Positions 18,685-28,652 of a stretch of 64,000 nt of DNA are shown here, in pieces. The position numbers and the translations under genes were made by a program. Origin of the DNA: an uncultured Pseudomonas sp. (GTDB lineage: Bacteria; Pseudomonadota; Gammaproteobacteria; Pseudomonadales; Pseudomonadaceae). Each line of letters begins with the position of its first letter. Within the stretch, counting starts at the first letter, position 1. The notes under the pieces are model-generated. The model was not told where the DNA came from, searched no databases, and saw only the letters and a program-made list of their open reading frames with translations. Location: NCBI RefSeq assembly GCF_946885955.1, contig NZ_CAMPHI010000010.1:73274-137273 (forward strand). Reading direction: 5' to 3'.

Positions 18685-19452
18685 ATGAGTAAGTTGATGA
18701 ACTGGACGTGGTTTCACAAGCTGGGCTCGCCCAAGTGGTTTTATGAAATCAGTGGCCGTTGGCTGCCCTGGCTGGCCGTCGCCGCCGTAGTGCTGCTGAC
18801 CGTGGGCATGGTCTGGGGGCTGGCGTTCGCGCCGCCCGACTACCAGCAAGGCAACAGTTTCCGGATCATCTATATCCATGTGCCCGCGGCGTTTCTCGCC
18901 CAGTCGGTCTATGTGATGCTGGCCGTGGCCGGTATCGTCGGCCTGGTGTGGAAGATGAAACTGGCCGATGTCGCGCTGCAGCAGGCCGCCCCCGTCGGCG
19001 CCTGGATGACGGCCATCGCACTGATCACCGGCGCCGTCTGGGGCAAGCCGACCTGGGGCACCTACTGGGTCTGGGATGCGCGGCTGACCGCGATGCTGAT
19101 CCTGCTGTTCCTGTATTTCGGCGTGATCGCCCTCGGCCAGGCGATCAGCAATCGCGACAGCGCGGCCAAGGCCTGCGCGGTGCTGGCCATCGTCGGGGTG
19201 GTGAATATCCCGATCATCAAATATTCGGTGGAGTGGTGGAACACCCTGCACCAGCCGGCCACTTTCAGCGTGGTGAGCAAGCCGAGCATGCCGTTCGAGA
19301 TGTGGATGCCGCTGTTGCTGATGGTGCTGGGCTTCTACTGCTTCTTCGGCGCGGTACTGCTGTCGCGCATGCGCCTCGAAGTGCTCAAGCGCGAGGCGCG
19401 CAGCAGCTGGGCGAAAACCGAAGTCCAGCGCCTGGTGGAGAGCAGCCAATGA
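18685..19452 (+). CDS. ccmC: Haem handling protein CcmC
   Basis: CcmC binds haem at the periplasmic face and transfers it to CcmE. The 255-residue protein has six membrane segments and the tryptophan-rich WWD signature, here [17 protein letters not shown]. One conserved haem-ligand His is in [10 protein letters not shown], the other in [19 protein letters not shown] sequence near residue 190 ([11 protein letters not shown]). ATG 18685 yields the usual [15 protein letters not shown] start. It overlaps ccmD by four bases. Confidence 0.95.
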   Translation: MSKLMNWTWFHKLGSPKWFYEISGRWLPWLAVAAVVLLTVGMVWGLAFAPPDYQQGNSFRIIYIHVPAAFLAQSVYVMLAVAGIVGLVWKMKLADVALQQAAPVGAWMTAIALITGAVWGKPTWGTYWVWDARLTAMLILLFLYFGVIALGQAISNRDSAAKACAVLAIVGVVNIPIIKYSVEWWNTLHQPATFSVVSKPSMPFEMWMPLLLMVLGFYCFFGAVLLSRMRLEVLKREARSSWAKTEVQRLVESSQ

Positions 19453-19625
19453 GTTTCGCCACCTTCGGCGAGTTTCTCGCCATGGGCAATCATGGCCCCT
19501 ATGTCTGGTCCTGCTACGCCATCAGCCTGGCCGTGCTGGGGCTGAATGTGGCGCTGCCAATCCTGGCGCGTCGCCGTTACCTGCAAGACGAGGCGCGTCG
19601 TTTGCGCCGGGAGAAGTCGAAGTGA
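19449..19625 (+). CDS. ccmD: Haem exporter accessory protein CcmD
   Basis: This 58-residue single-helix membrane protein stabilises the CcmC-CcmE haem complex. It opens with [20 protein letters not shown], runs through one membrane helix ([18 protein letters not shown]) and ends in a basic tail ([18 protein letters not shown]), the standard CcmD plan. It overlaps ccmC at its start and ccmE at its end by four bases each. Confidence 0.92.
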   Translation: MSFATFGEFLAMGNHGPYVWSCYAISLAVLGLNVALPILARRRYLQDEARRLRREKSK

Positions 19626-20101
19626 ACCCTGTCCGCAAGAAGCGTCTGTATATCGTCCTGGCCATCATCGCCGGCGTCGGCATCGCGGTGGCGCTGGCCC
19701 TGAGCGCGCTGCAGCAGAACATCAACCTGTTCTATTCGCCGACCCAGATCGCCAATGGCGAAGCGCCGCAAGACACGCGCATCCGTGCCGGCGGTCTGGT
19801 CGAGGTGGGCTCGGTGCAGCGTTCCGGCGACTCCCTGGAAACCGCTTTCGTGGTTACCGATGGCGCGAAGAGCGTGACCGTGCGCTACAGCGGCATCCTT
19901 CCCGACCTGTTCCGCGAAGGCCAGGGCATCGTCGCCATGGGCAAGCTCGACGGCAGCGGCGTGCTGATCGCCGATGAGGTGCTGGCCAAGCACGATGAAA
20001 ACTACATGCCGCCGGAGGTCATGCAGGCCCTCGAACAGAGCGGGATGAAGCAGCAACATGACGCCGCCAACCAGTCCACCGCAGCAGGAGGCGCACAATG
20101 A
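19622..20101 (+). CDS. ccmE: Haem chaperone CcmE
   Basis: CcmE binds haem covalently in the periplasm and carries it to the CcmFH ligase. The 159 residues include an N-terminal membrane anchor (about 9-30), a beta-barrel OB-type domain, and the haem-binding motif [12 protein letters not shown] with H124 and Y128. The start is GTG 19622, overlapping the ccmD stop, and the end overlaps ccmF. Confidence 0.96.
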   Translation: MNPVRKKRLYIVLAIIAGVGIAVALALSALQQNINLFYSPTQIANGEAPQDTRIRAGGLVEVGSVQRSGDSLETAFVVTDGAKSVTVRYSGILPDLFREGQGIVAMGKLDGSGVLIADEVLAKHDENYMPPEVMQALEQSGMKQQHDAANQSTAAGGAQ

Positions 20102-22071
20102 TCCCCGAACTTGGCCACCTGTCGATGATCCTGGCCCTGTGCATGGCGCTGGTGCAGGCAACCCTGCCGCTGATCGGCGCCTGGCGCGGCGACCGCCAAT
20201 GGATGAGCCTGGCGCAGCCGGCGGCCTGGGGGCAGTTCGCCTTTATGGCGTTCGCCTTCATCTGCCTGACCCATGCCTTTATGGTCGACGACTTTTCCGT
20301 CGCCTACGTGGCGCACAACTCCAACAGCGCCTTGCCCTGGTATTACAAGTTCAGCGCGGTGTGGGGCGCCCATGAAGGTTCACTGCTGCTCTGGGGCTTG
20401 ATTCTCGCCGGCTGGACCTTTGCCGTATCGATTTTTTCGCGGCAGTTGCCGGAAGAAATGCTGGCCCGGGTACTGGGCGTGATGGGCATCATCAGCATCG
20501 GTTTCCTGTTGTTCCTGATCGTTACCTCCAACCCTTTCGAACGTCTGCTGTTCGATACCCCGAGCGACGGCCGCGACCTGAATCCGCTGCTGCAGGATTT
20601 CGGCCTGATCATTCATCCGCCGATGCTCTACATGGGCTACGTCGGCTTTTCCGTGGCCTTCGCATTCGCCATCGCCGCGCTGCTCGGCGGCAAGCTGGAC
20701 GCGGCATGGGCGCGCTGGTCGCGGCCCTGGACCATCATCGCCTGGGCATTTCTCGGCATCGGTATCGCCCTGGGCTCGTGGTGGGCCTACTACGAATTGG
20801 GCTGGGGCGGCTGGTGGTTCTGGGACCCGGTGGAGAACGCCTCCTTCATGCCCTGGCTGGTCGGTACCGCGCTGATTCATTCGCTGGCCGTGACCGAGAA
20901 GCGCGGCGTATTCAAGAGTTGGACCGTGCTGCTGGCGATCGCCGCGTTTTCCCTGAGCCTGCTCGGCACCTTCCTGGTCCGTTCCGGGGTGCTGACTTCG
21001 GTGCACGCGTTCGCCAACGATCCCGAGCGCGGCGTGTTCGTCCTGGCGTTCCTGCTGGTGGTGGTCGGCGGTTCGCTGACGCTGTTCGCGATCCGCGCGC
21101 CGGTGGTGAAGAGCCAGGTCGGGTTCGCCCTGTGGTCGCGGGAAACGCTGTTGCTGGCGAATAACCTGATTCTCGTCGTGACGGCCTCGATGATCCTGCT
21201 TGGCACTCTCTATCCCCTGGTGCTGGACGCGATGACCGGCGCCAAGCTGTCGGTCGGCCCACCCTATTTCAATGCGCTGTTCGTGCCCCTGATGGGCCTG
21301 TTGATGGCGATGTTGGCGATCGGGGTGGTGGTGCGCTGGAAGGATACGCCGCTGCGCTGGTTACTGGGCATGCTCGCCCCGGTGCTGCTCGCCAGCGTGC
21401 CGCTGGCGCTGCTGGCGGCCTGGCTGGTCGGCGACTTCAGTTGGGGCGTGCTCGGCGTTTGCCTGTTGGCGGCCTGGGTGGTCCTTGCCGGTCTGCGCGA
21501 CCTGCGCGACAAGACCCGGCACAAGGGCTTGGTGGCCGGCTTGCGCGGCCTGAAACGCAGCTACTGGGGCATGCAGGTCGCCCATCTGGGCCTGGTGGTC
21601 TGCGCCCTGGGGGTGATTCTCACCAGCACCGGAAGTTTCGAACGCGACATGCGCATGGCCCCGGGCGATTCGGTCGAACTTGGCGGCTATCGCTTCGTCT
21701 TCGACGGTGCGGTGCACCGCGAGGGCCCCAACTTCACCGCGGACAAGGGGACGGTACGGATCTTCCAGAACGACCGGCAAATCGCCGAGCTGCATCCGGA
21801 AAAGCGCCTGTATAGCGTGCAGCAATCGATGATGACCGAAGCGGGCATCGACGCCGGGATCACCCGCGACCTGTTCGTGGCGCTCGGCGAACCCCTGGAG
21901 AACGGCGCTTGGGCGGTGCGCATGCACATCAAGCCGTTCGTCCGTTGGATCTGGTTCGGCGCGATTCTGATGGGCTTTGGCGGCGTACTTTCGGCCTCCG
22001 ATAAACGTTACCGGATGAAAGTCAAAACCCGTGTGCGCGAAGCCCTTGGCATGGCGGGGGTGCAGGCATGA
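20098..22071 (+). CDS. ccmF: Cytochrome c haem lyase subunit CcmF
   Basis: CcmF (657 residues) is the large haem-lyase subunit that attaches haem to apocytochrome c. It contains many membrane segments and the WWD domain [19 protein letters not shown], followed by [12 protein letters not shown]. The long periplasmic loop ([17 protein letters not shown]) lies before the last helix. Size and order are as expected, and both ends overlap neighbouring ccm genes. Confidence 0.97.
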   Translation: MIPELGHLSMILALCMALVQATLPLIGAWRGDRQWMSLAQPAAWGQFAFMAFAFICLTHAFMVDDFSVAYVAHNSNSALPWYYKFSAVWGAHEGSLLLWGLILAGWTFAVSIFSRQLPEEMLARVLGVMGIISIGFLLFLIVTSNPFERLLFDTPSDGRDLNPLLQDFGLIIHPPMLYMGYVGFSVAFAFAIAALLGGKLDAAWARWSRPWTIIAWAFLGIGIALGSWWAYYELGWGGWWFWDPVENASFMPWLVGTALIHSLAVTEKRGVFKSWTVLLAIAAFSLSLLGTFLVRSGVLTSVHAFANDPERGVFVLAFLLVVVGGSLTLFAIRAPVVKSQVGFALWSRETLLLANNLILVVTASMILLGTLYPLVLDAMTGAKLSVGPPYFNALFVPLMGLLMAMLAIGVVVRWKDTPLRWLLGMLAPVLLASVPLALLAAWLVGDFSWGVLGVCLLAAWVVLAGLRDLRDKTRHKGLVAGLRGLKRSYWGMQVAHLGLVVCALGVILTSTGSFERDMRMAPGDSVELGGYRFVFDGAVHREGPNFTADKGTVRIFQNDRQIAELHPEKRLYSVQQSMMTEAGIDAGITRDLFVALGEPLENGAWAVRMHIKPFVRWIWFGAILMGFGGVLSASDKRYRMKVKTRVREALGMAGVQA

Positions 22072-22604
22072 AGCGTCTGATCCTGCTGGTACCTTTGGCG
22101 CTGTTCCTCGGCGTCGCGCTGTTTCTCTACCGCGGGCTGTTCCTCGACCCGTCGGAATTGCCCTCGGCGCTGATCGGCAAGCCGTTCCCGCAATTTACCC
22201 TGCCGGCGGTGCTGGGCGAGGGCAGCGTCAGCCGTGCCGACCTGGTCGGCAAACCGGCGCTGGTCAATGTCTGGGCCACCTGGTGCGTCTCCTGCCGCGC
22301 CGAACATCCGGAGCTCAACAAGCTGGCGCAGATGGGCGTGGTGGTGCATGGCGTGAACTACAAGGACGACAACGCCTCCGCACGTAAATGGCTTACCGAG
22401 TTGCACAACCCCTACCAGCTGAATATCGAGGATGCGCGCGGCAGCCTGGGGCTGGATCTGGGCGTCTACGGTGCGCCGGAAACCTTCATGATCGACAAGA
22501 ACGGGATTATTCGGCACAAGTATGTCGGCGTGATCGATGAGCGGGTGTGGCGCGAGCAGCTGGCGCCGCTGTATCAGGAACTGGTCGACGAGGCCGCGCC
22601 ATGA
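22068..22604 (+). CDS. ccmG: Thiol:disulfide oxidoreductase CcmG/DsbE
   Basis: CcmG is a membrane-tethered periplasmic thioredoxin that keeps apocytochrome cysteines reduced. The 178 residues start with an anchor (LILLVPLALFLGVALFLYRG) and include the redox motif WATWCVSCRAEHPEL (C73, C76) and the cis-Pro region VYGAPETFMIDKNG. It overlaps ccmF and ccmH. Confidence 0.96.
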   Translation: MKRLILLVPLALFLGVALFLYRGLFLDPSELPSALIGKPFPQFTLPAVLGEGSVSRADLVGKPALVNVWATWCVSCRAEHPELNKLAQMGVVVHGVNYKDDNASARKWLTELHNPYQLNIEDARGSLGLDLGVYGAPETFMIDKNGIIRHKYVGVIDERVWREQLAPLYQELVDEAAP

Positions 22605-23113
22605 GCCGCTTTCTGCGTCCCAACAGCCTGGGCAGGCGCGTGCTGCTGATCCTGGCCTTGACCCTGGTCGGCCTGGGCAGCGCCCAGGCGGCGATCGACA
22701 CCTATGAGTTCTCCAGCCAGGCCGAGCGCGAGCGTTATCGCCTCCTGGTCGAAGAGCTGCGTTGCCCGAAATGCCAGAACCAGAACCTCGCCGACTCCAA
22801 TGCGCCCATCGCCATGGACCTGCGTGCGCAGATCTACCGCATGCTCAGTGAGGGCCAGAGCAACGAGCAGATCATCGACTATCTGGTCAGCCGCTACGGC
22901 GATTTCGTGCTGTATAAACCGCCGGTCACCGGCCGCACGTTGCTGCTGTGGTACGGCCCGGCCTGCCTGCTGGCCGGCGGTTTCGTGCTGCTCGGGATCA
23001 TAGTGCTGCGCCGTCGCGGCAAACCGAGCGTCGTGGCCAGCGGCCTTTCTACGGATGAACAGCAGCGCCTGGCGGCACTGCTCAACCAACCGCCTGTGGA
23101 TAACAAAGACTGA
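22601..23113 (+). CDS. ccmH: Cytochrome c maturation protein CcmH (CcmL type)
   Basis: CcmH reduces or exchanges the apocytochrome CXXCH disulfide. The 170-residue product has a signal peptide ([17 protein letters not shown]), the [19 protein letters not shown] motif with C55 and C58, and a C-terminal membrane anchor ([18 protein letters not shown]). ATG 22601 overlaps the ccmG stop, so it is preferred over the upstream in-frame start at 22547. This is the short CcmH form; the TPR part is the separate next gene. Confidence 0.95.
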   Translation: MSRFLRPNSLGRRVLLILALTLVGLGSAQAAIDTYEFSSQAERERYRLLVEELRCPKCQNQNLADSNAPIAMDLRAQIYRMLSEGQSNEQIIDYLVSRYGDFVLYKPPVTGRTLLLWYGPACLLAGGFVLLGIIVLRRRGKPSVVASGLSTDEQQRLAALLNQPPVDNKD

Positions 23114-24330
23114 TGATCGAATTCTGGTTGTGCGCCGGCTTGCTGTTGCTGGCGGCCTTGGCTTTTCTGCTGATTCCCGTGGTGCGCGGCCGCAAGGCGC
23201 AAGCCGAAGAGGACCGCACCGCACTCAACGTAAGCCTGTATCAGGAGCGCCTGCAGGAGCTGGAAAGCCAGCATGCCGCCGGCGTGCTTGACGACCAACA
23301 ACTGCAGCTCGGGCGCGACGAGGCGTCGCGCGAGCTGCTGGCCGATACCGAAGGTGCCACGGGCCAGCCGCGTCGACGCGTGCTGGGCAGCAAGATTCCG
23401 CTGACCGCGGCCCTGCTGATGCCGTTATTGGCCTATGGCCTGTATCTGCACTGGGGCGCGATTGACGATGTCGAGCGTGCGCGCACCTTCGCCGAGCAGC
23501 CGAAGACCATTGAAGAAATGACCGCGCGCCTCGAAGCCCAGGTGCAAAGCATGCCGGACTCGGCCGAGAGCTGGTATTTCCTTGGGCGTACCTATATGGC
23601 TCAGGAGCGTGCTGGCGACGCCGCCAAGGCGTTCGAGCGCGCGGTCACGCTCGGCGGTCGCGCCCCCGAGCTGCTCGGACAATGGGCCCAGGCGCTGTAT
23701 TTCGCCGGCAACCGCCAGTGGAATCCGCAATTGCAGGCATTGACCGACGAGGCCTTGCAGGCCGATCCGGCAGAGGTGACCAGCCTTGGCCTGCTCGGGA
23801 TTGCCGCCTACGAAGACAAGCGCTTCCAGCAGGCCATCGATTACTGGGAGCAGCTGGTTGCCGCCTTGCCCGCGCAGGACCCCTCGCGCCAGGCGATCCA
23901 GGGCGGCATCGAGCGGGCGCGACAGAGTCTCGACCCGCAGTCGGCCAGTGCGCCGGCCGCTGCCCAGGTGCCTGCCGAGGCCCACGCGCTGACCGTCAAG
24001 GTCGCGCTGGCCGCCGAACTGCAAGGCAAGGTTCAGCCCGACGATACTGTGTTCGTGTTCGCTCGCGCGGTCTCCGGGCCGCCGATGCCGCTGGCGGTGA
24101 AGCGCCTGAGCGTGGCCGACCTGCCGGCCGAGGTCAGCCTGTCGGACAGCGACGCGATGATGCCGCAGCTGAAAATCTCCGGCTTCGCACAGGTGCAACT
24201 GGTGGCGCGTATTTCGCGTAAGGGCAACGCCACGGCTGGCGAGTGGGTCGGCAGCAGCGCGCCGCTGGCCAGCAGCACCACCGAGCCCCAGCAATTGACC
24301 ATCGACACCGCGGAGGGCGCGGGACAGTGA
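23113..24330 (+). CDS. ccmI: Cytochrome c biogenesis TPR protein CcmI
   Basis: CcmI binds apocytochrome C-termini and delivers them to the lyase. The 405 residues have two N-terminal membrane helices (about 3-20 and 95-113) flanking a charged helical segment ([19 protein letters not shown]). A TPR block follows ([40 protein letters not shown]), then a beta-rich C-terminal domain after residue ~290. The first base of its ATG is the last base of the ccmH stop. Confidence 0.93.
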   Translation: MIEFWLCAGLLLLAALAFLLIPVVRGRKAQAEEDRTALNVSLYQERLQELESQHAAGVLDDQQLQLGRDEASRELLADTEGATGQPRRRVLGSKIPLTAALLMPLLAYGLYLHWGAIDDVERARTFAEQPKTIEEMTARLEAQVQSMPDSAESWYFLGRTYMAQERAGDAAKAFERAVTLGGRAPELLGQWAQALYFAGNRQWNPQLQALTDEALQADPAEVTSLGLLGIAAYEDKRFQQAIDYWEQLVAALPAQDPSRQAIQGGIERARQSLDPQSASAPAAAQVPAEAHALTVKVALAAELQGKVQPDDTVFVFARAVSGPPMPLAVKRLSVADLPAEVSLSDSDAMMPQLKISGFAQVQLVARISRKGNATAGEWVGSSAPLASSTTEPQQLTIDTAEGAGQ

Positions 24331-24653
24331 ACAGGTCGATACCGGTTGCCCTGGCGATGGCCTTGGCGGCTCTGACCGGTTGTACGGTGCACAGCAGCGC
24401 ACCGATCAGCCAGCCCCCGGTTGTCAGTAAATCCCACCCACGTTATGCGCCACCGCCCGGTGCCGAGAGCCAATGGGATGCGGGCCTGGGTGTGTATATC
24501 GTCGGCGGCGCCCGCGATCTGTACTACCGTGAGCGCACCTATTACCGCTGGAATAATGGCGGCTGGAGCTGGGCGAGCAACCCGCAAGGCCCCTGGCGGC
24601 CGACCGATAGCAGCGGCGTACCGCCTGGCTTGTACCGGCGTTACGCACAGTAA
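24327..24653 (+). CDS. Small lipoprotein overlapping ccmI
   Basis: GTG 24327 overlaps the ccmI stop by four bases, and the frame encodes 108 residues. The lipobox AALTGC near residue 20 marks an acylated N-terminal cysteine; the next residues (TVHSSAP) give no inner-membrane retention aspartate, so outer membrane is likely. The mature part is rich in Tyr, Trp, Gly and Pro ([20 protein letters not shown], then PQGPWRP). I do not recognise a function. Coupling to the ccm operon may be positional only. Confidence 0.75.
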   Translation: MNRSIPVALAMALAALTGCTVHSSAPISQPPVVSKSHPRYAPPPGAESQWDAGLGVYIVGGARDLYYRERTYYRWNNGGWSWASNPQGPWRPTDSSGVPPGLYRRYAQ

Positions 24654-24725
24654 TAGCCAGGCTTAGGTAGGGCGTTTTTGTCGTTCGGATAAAATCCGCG
24701 GTGCACTGGCGCCTGCCCCAACTTT

Positions 24726-24921
24726 CCCCGGATTGCGCTGACGCTTATCCAGGCTAGGGTCTGCGTTGCTCTAGCGCCTATGTTCATGTGCAAGGCCAGC
24801 GCCGGACAAGGCCGCGCCATGTCCTCCCGGTTAATGCGCGTTTTGTAGCCCGGATGAAATCCGGGAAAGGCTTCGCCTACAGGATTGTTCCCGGATTGCG
24901 CCCAGGCTTATCCGGGCTACG
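24726..24921. repeat. REP-like palindromes in the ccm/merR gap
   Basis: The 318-bp gap (24654-24971) between convergent genes holds no supported gene. It contains one degenerate unit at 24726-24757 and a composite unit at 24845-24921. The composite starts GTAGCCCGGATGAAATCCGGG and ends CCGGATTGCGC...TATCCGGGCTAC, so it can fold on itself. The same family occurs at 15169-15201. Confidence 0.75.
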
Positions 24922-24971
24922 GGGGCGCTCTCAGCTAGCCTGGATGATCCGAGGGCTTTGCACGCCGCCGC

Positions 24972-25415
24972 TCAATGCGCCGGGCAGGGCGTCGCCGGGC
25001 GACTTTCGCCGGGCAAGTCGAAATCTTCGATCAGCCGGCAGATCGCCTCGCCGTCCGGTGCGCACTCGGCTTTGTCGGTCCAGTCGTCGAGGGCCTTGTG
25101 CATCACCAGGGCCAGGCGCTGGCATTCGTCGATATGGGCTTGCAGTGCAGTCAGGCGTTCGCGCATCAGCTCGCGTACCTCGGCACAGGGCGCGGCGCCG
25201 CTGTCGGCGCGGGCCAGAATCGCCTGCACATCCTTGAGGCTGAAACCCAGGCGGCGGGCGCGGGCGATAAAGCGCAGGCGCTGCAAATCGGTCTGACTGA
25301 ATTGCTGATAGCCATTGTGCGGGTCGCGCACCGGCCGCAGCAGCCCGAGCTCGCTGTAGTGACGGACGGTTTCGGCGCTGACCCCGGCGGCTTTGGCCAG
25401 TTGTGCGACACGCAT
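24972..25415 (-). CDS. MerR-family metal-responsive regulator
   Basis: The 147-residue product has the MerR winged-helix start (MRVAQLAKAAGVSAETVRHY) and RPVRDPHNGYQQFSQTDL. A dimerisation helix is followed by a metal loop. Cysteines fall at 77, 98, 118 and 126; C118-x7-C126 with C77 resembles the ZntR/CadR/PbrR/CueR group that senses Zn, Cd, Pb or Cu(I). MerR proteins of this group activate an adjacent exporter through a long-spacer promoter, but no exporter is beside it here. ATG 25415 is the canonical start. It follows mlaA by 28 bp on the same strand. Confidence 0.88.
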   Translation of the reverse strand: MRVAQLAKAAGVSAETVRHYSELGLLRPVRDPHNGYQQFSQTDLQRLRFIARARRLGFSLKDVQAILARADSGAAPCAEVRELMRERLTALQAHIDECQRLALVMHKALDDWTDKAECAPDGEAICRLIEDFDLPGESRPATPCPAH

Positions 25416-25443
25416 GGACAGTCTCCGTAATAACGGCGGCGGA

Positions 25444-26217
25444 TTACTCGGCAATCTGCAGCTTGCGCGCCTCGTTATAGAAGTAGCGCAGCTTCTCGTA
25501 CTCGAACGGCGAGTTGAGTTGGCCATAACGGAAATTCACCGTCGAGCGCTGATCGACCACATCCAGCAAGGTAATTTCCGGATGCGTGCGGCTGGCTTCG
25601 GCGACGTTGAGCAGGTTGGCCTGAAACTCCACGTTGAAATCCATCACCAGGCCGCCGGTGTCGCGCAGGTTCGACGGGCCGAGCAGCGGCAGCATCAGGT
25701 AGGGCCCAGCCGGGGCGCCATAGAACCCCAGGGTTTGACCGAAGTCTTCGTTCTGCTTGTTCAGCCCCATTCTGGTCGCCGGGTCCCAGAGCCCGGCTAT
25801 CCCGATGGTGGTGTTCAACAGCAGGCGCCCGGTGGTCTGCAGCGAGCGTTTGCCTTTGAACTGCAGCAGGCTGTTGACCAGGTTGGGCACATCGCCGAGG
25901 TTGCTGAAGAAGTTGGTTACCCCCTTCTGCACCAGGGTCGGGGTGATATAGCGGTAGCCGTCGACGATCGGCAGGAACACCCATTCGTCGAAGCGGTAGT
26001 TGAAGTGGTAGACCCGCCGGTTCCACGACTCCAATGGGTCGTAGACCTGCAGCGCATCCAGGCTGGAACGCTCGAATTCGCGCTGATCGAGGCCGGGATT
26101 GAAGCGCAGATGTTGCAGCGGTTGCTTGAAACCGTCTTCATCGACGTCATGTTGTGCCTGCGCCGCGCCACTGCTCAACAGCAGGCTCATGAACAGCAGG
26201 GGAAAAGGCTTAGCCAC
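25444..26217 (-). CDS. mlaA: Outer-membrane lipid asymmetry protein MlaA (VacJ family)
   Basis: MlaA removes phospholipids from the outer leaflet of the outer membrane and passes them to the Mla pathway. The 257-residue product has a signal peptide (LLFMSLLLSSGAAQA) and the family core DPLESWNRRVYHFNYRFDEW, GVTNFFSNLGDVPNLVNSLL, and GPYLMLPLLGPSNLRDTGG. No lipobox cysteine is visible at the cleavage site. GTG 26217 is preferred because GGAG lies seven bases upstream. It overlaps the upstream hydrolase gene by eight bases, implying coupling. Confidence 0.94.
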   Translation of the reverse strand: MAKPFPLLFMSLLLSSGAAQAQHDVDEDGFKQPLQHLRFNPGLDQREFERSSLDALQVYDPLESWNRRVYHFNYRFDEWVFLPIVDGYRYITPTLVQKGVTNFFSNLGDVPNLVNSLLQFKGKRSLQTTGRLLLNTTIGIAGLWDPATRMGLNKQNEDFGQTLGFYGAPAGPYLMLPLLGPSNLRDTGGLVMDFNVEFQANLLNVAEASRTHPEITLLDVVDQRSTVNFRYGQLNSPFEYEKLRYFYNEARKLQIAE

Positions 26218-27508
26218 GAAAGAACTCCAACATGGCGTCGCTATTGACGCGGTAATTGAGATTGCCGCAATGCCCGCCGAGCGGATAAAGGGTCAGGCGG
26301 TCGCCCAGGGTGCGGCGCAGAAAGCCCAAATCGCCCGGACCGAGAATCAGGTCATCGGCGTTGTGCATCACGGCGATCTTCGGGGTGTTCTTCAGGTAGT
26401 CCTCGACGGCGTAGAGGCTGACCTCATGGATCAGCTGCTTGAGGCTGCCGCCGCCATAGCGTGCTCGCCACATCGGCAGTAGTTGTTCGTTGACATAACA
26501 CTCGAAGTCGCATTGCAGGGCGCGCTTGAGGAAGGGCGTGAGGCTGGTGCTTTCGTCGATCGGATAGTTGATCGGGGTGATCAGCCCGCGGCGGTTGATC
26601 AGGTCCGAAGTGAAGGCGATATCGGCGGCGGAAAAGCGGAACACGCTGCCGATCAGCATCGCCATCTGCTCGTCCGAAAGATGTTCTTTTGACTGTTGGA
26701 AGTCATAGAGCATCGCGTCGTTAAGGTCGATATAGCCGTTGCGTTTGAAATAGTTCGTCAGCTTGGCCAGGATCGACTCGTAGAAGGTGGTGCTGTTGCT
26801 GATCCCTTTCACCTCGGTTTGCACCAGGCGGTCGAGGTTGCTGATCGAGGTATAGAGATTGACGGGTGGGTTGAGCAGCAGGACGCGCTTGAAGTTGAAG
26901 CTGCGTCGGGTTTCGTCGAGTTGGCTGACGAAGGCCGCGTGCAGCGCGCCCAGGCTGTAGCCGGTGAGGTAGTAGTCGCTGATCTCGAGATGCGGATGCT
27001 GGGCGCGTACCGCTTGCATCGCGCGGTACAGGTCGTCGGCATCGTCGCTGGTAAAGCCAGGGGTGGCGAACCGCGAGGCGGCGCTCATGAAGTCGTAGCT
27101 GCTCGGCGATGACAGCTGCACCACGTGGTAGCCGGCGGCGTAGAACAGCTTTTTCAGGTATTCCGAGTGGCTACTCGAGTAGTGCGCCCCGGTGCCGGCG
27201 ATGATGAAGATCAGCGGCGCCTTGCCTTTCTGAGTGGCCAGGCGATAGCCCATTTTGGTTACCGGCCAGAAGTTGTCCGGCAGCGCGAACTCACGCTCAG
27301 GGCGCAGCTTGATCTTGTAGTCGTTTTGCCTGATATCCCGGTCGTCCGGAAGGAGCGGGCGCAACGCCGGTGGCGTGGTGGCGATGGTCGCTTCGAACGG
27401 GTTGGTCAGCGGGTAGCCATAGTCTTTTGTGGCGATATCCGCAGCCGACAAGGGCAGAGCAGGCAACAAGGCGCAAGCCAGGGCAATCAAACGCATCAAG
27501 TACCGCAT
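26210..27508 (-). CDS. Secreted alpha/beta-hydrolase, mlaA partner
   Basis: The 432-residue product begins with a signal peptide (LMRLIALACALLPALPLSAA). It contains an alpha/beta-hydrolase fold: FIIAGTGAHYSS forms the oxyanion strand-loop, S185 lies in the nucleophile elbow TGYSLGALHAAF, an acid is likely in NADDLILGPGD near 400, and the His in LYPLGGHCGNLNYR. It is coupled to mlaA by an eight-base overlap. That context suggests an envelope lipid or ester substrate, but the substrate cannot be read from the sequence. Confidence 0.82.
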   Translation of the reverse strand: MRYLMRLIALACALLPALPLSAADIATKDYGYPLTNPFEATIATTPPALRPLLPDDRDIRQNDYKIKLRPEREFALPDNFWPVTKMGYRLATQKGKAPLIFIIAGTGAHYSSSHSEYLKKLFYAAGYHVVQLSSPSSYDFMSAASRFATPGFTSDDADDLYRAMQAVRAQHPHLEISDYYLTGYSLGALHAAFVSQLDETRRSFNFKRVLLLNPPVNLYTSISNLDRLVQTEVKGISNSTTFYESILAKLTNYFKRNGYIDLNDAMLYDFQQSKEHLSDEQMAMLIGSVFRFSAADIAFTSDLINRRGLITPINYPIDESTSLTPFLKRALQCDFECYVNEQLLPMWRARYGGGSLKQLIHEVSLYAVEDYLKNTPKIAVMHNADDLILGPGDLGFLRRTLGDRLTLYPLGGHCGNLNYRVNSDAMLEFFRG

Positions 27509-27545
27509 TTGCGTAATACCTTCAAAAAGCTCTAACAACTCGGGG

Positions 27546-28067
27546 TTATATGACAGCGGGATCTGTCAGGAGTGCCTTCGCCTGTGGGGTGTCTGCGGCG
27601 TGCCGCAACGCCGAGCCGCTGAGGCGATAGACCGTCCATTCGTTCATTGGCTCAGCACCGAGTTGTCGGTAGAAGCCGATTGCCGGCGCATTCCAATCCA
27701 GCACCGACCATTCCAGACGCCCGCAGCCACGCTCCACGGCCAGCCGCGCCAGCGTGCTCAGCAGCGCCTTGCCAAGCCCCGCACCGCGGGCGCTCGCGCG
27801 TACGTAGAGATCCTCCAGATAGATACCGGGCTTGCCGAGAAAGGTCGAATAATTGTGGAAGAACAGGGCGAAGCCAGCCGGCTCGCCGTCCACTTCGCCG
27901 ATCAGCACCTCGGCATAGGGGCGCGGGCCGAATAGGTGCTTGGCCATTTGCTCAGGGTCGGCGATCGCCTGGTCGGCGAGTTTTTCGTACTCGGCCAGTT
28001 CGCGGATAAAAACCAGGATCAGCGGGATATCGTCGCGGTCGGCGGGGCGGATATTCAATAGCGGCAT
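27546..28067 (-). CDS. GNAT-family N-acetyltransferase
   Basis: The 173-residue protein is a single GNAT domain. EPAGFALFFHNYSTFLGKPG leads into motif A (LYVRASARGAGLGKALLSTL), with the acetyl-CoA loop RGAGLG, then LEWSVLDWNAPAIGFYRQLG. This resembles the diamine/spermidine acetyltransferase-like subgroup, but the substrate is not settled. An AAGGA six bases before the ATG at 28067 supports that start over the ATG at 28073. It may share transcription with the hydrolase-mlaA-merR genes, as gaps are short and no terminator is seen. Confidence 0.88.
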   Translation of the reverse strand: MPLLNIRPADRDDIPLILVFIRELAEYEKLADQAIADPEQMAKHLFGPRPYAEVLIGEVDGEPAGFALFFHNYSTFLGKPGIYLEDLYVRASARGAGLGKALLSTLARLAVERGCGRLEWSVLDWNAPAIGFYRQLGAEPMNEWTVYRLSGSALRHAADTPQAKALLTDPAVI

Positions 28068-28271
28068 GGTCATTCCTTTAACGGTGAAGCTTGGGTCGAT
28101 TGCGGCTGGCTGCAACCCAGAGCGGGCGGACGATGGAGACTCGCTACCGCACTATAGGGATTCGCTTACGTGATTGCATGGTCTGTTGGTATCAGTCGCG
28201 GTTTTGCTTAGCCGCTGTGTGCGGTTACTCTTGCACGCCGCTGAAACCCGCTTTTTTGCCCGGAGTTGTAT

Positions 28272-28652
28272 ATGGCCCGCCTGATTCCCTGGATTCTGCT
28301 CGCACTCGCCGCTGCGCTCTGTTTGGCCGGCAGTTATGGGCTGAGGTTCAATCTGATGGAGGCCGATCGTTGGGTCGGGCGTTGTGTCGAGACGCCGGAA
28401 TATTGGGCGTGTGAACTCCGGGCCACGCTCGGTTGGCTGATCCATACGGGTGCGCTGGCCTGGAGCGCCCTGATCACCGCGGCGCTGGCATTCGTCCTGC
28501 CGGGCCGTGGTGGCCGGCTATTGGCGGTACCGGCGCTGCTTCTGAGTTTGCCCGCACTGGTGTTGTACAGCGCTAGCCTGGCGGTGTTCGCCGTGCTGCT
28601 GGCATTGCTGCGTTTGGTGCGGGCGCCACGCCGGGTGGTTCAGACGCTCTGA
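28272..28652 (+). CDS. Small inner-membrane protein, unknown function
   Basis: The 126-residue product starts at ATG 28272, with GGAG six bases upstream. It has three or four hydrophobic segments (about residues 4-22, 55-75, 82-112), a polar loop with two cysteines (VGRCVETPEYWACELRAT) and a basic C-terminus. I do not recognise the family. Its end overlaps the convergent GH17 gene by 13 bases. Confidence 0.65.
   Translation: MARLIPWILLALAAALCLAGSYGLRFNLMEADRWVGRCVETPEYWACELRATLGWLIHTGALAWSALITAALAFVLPGRGGRLLAVPALLLSLPALVLYSASLAVFAVLLALLRLVRAPRRVVQTL

Noticed and set aside
25393..26247. Plus-strand frame opposite mlaA
   Set aside because: MlaA on the minus strand is clear by family motifs; the opposite frame is a shadow.
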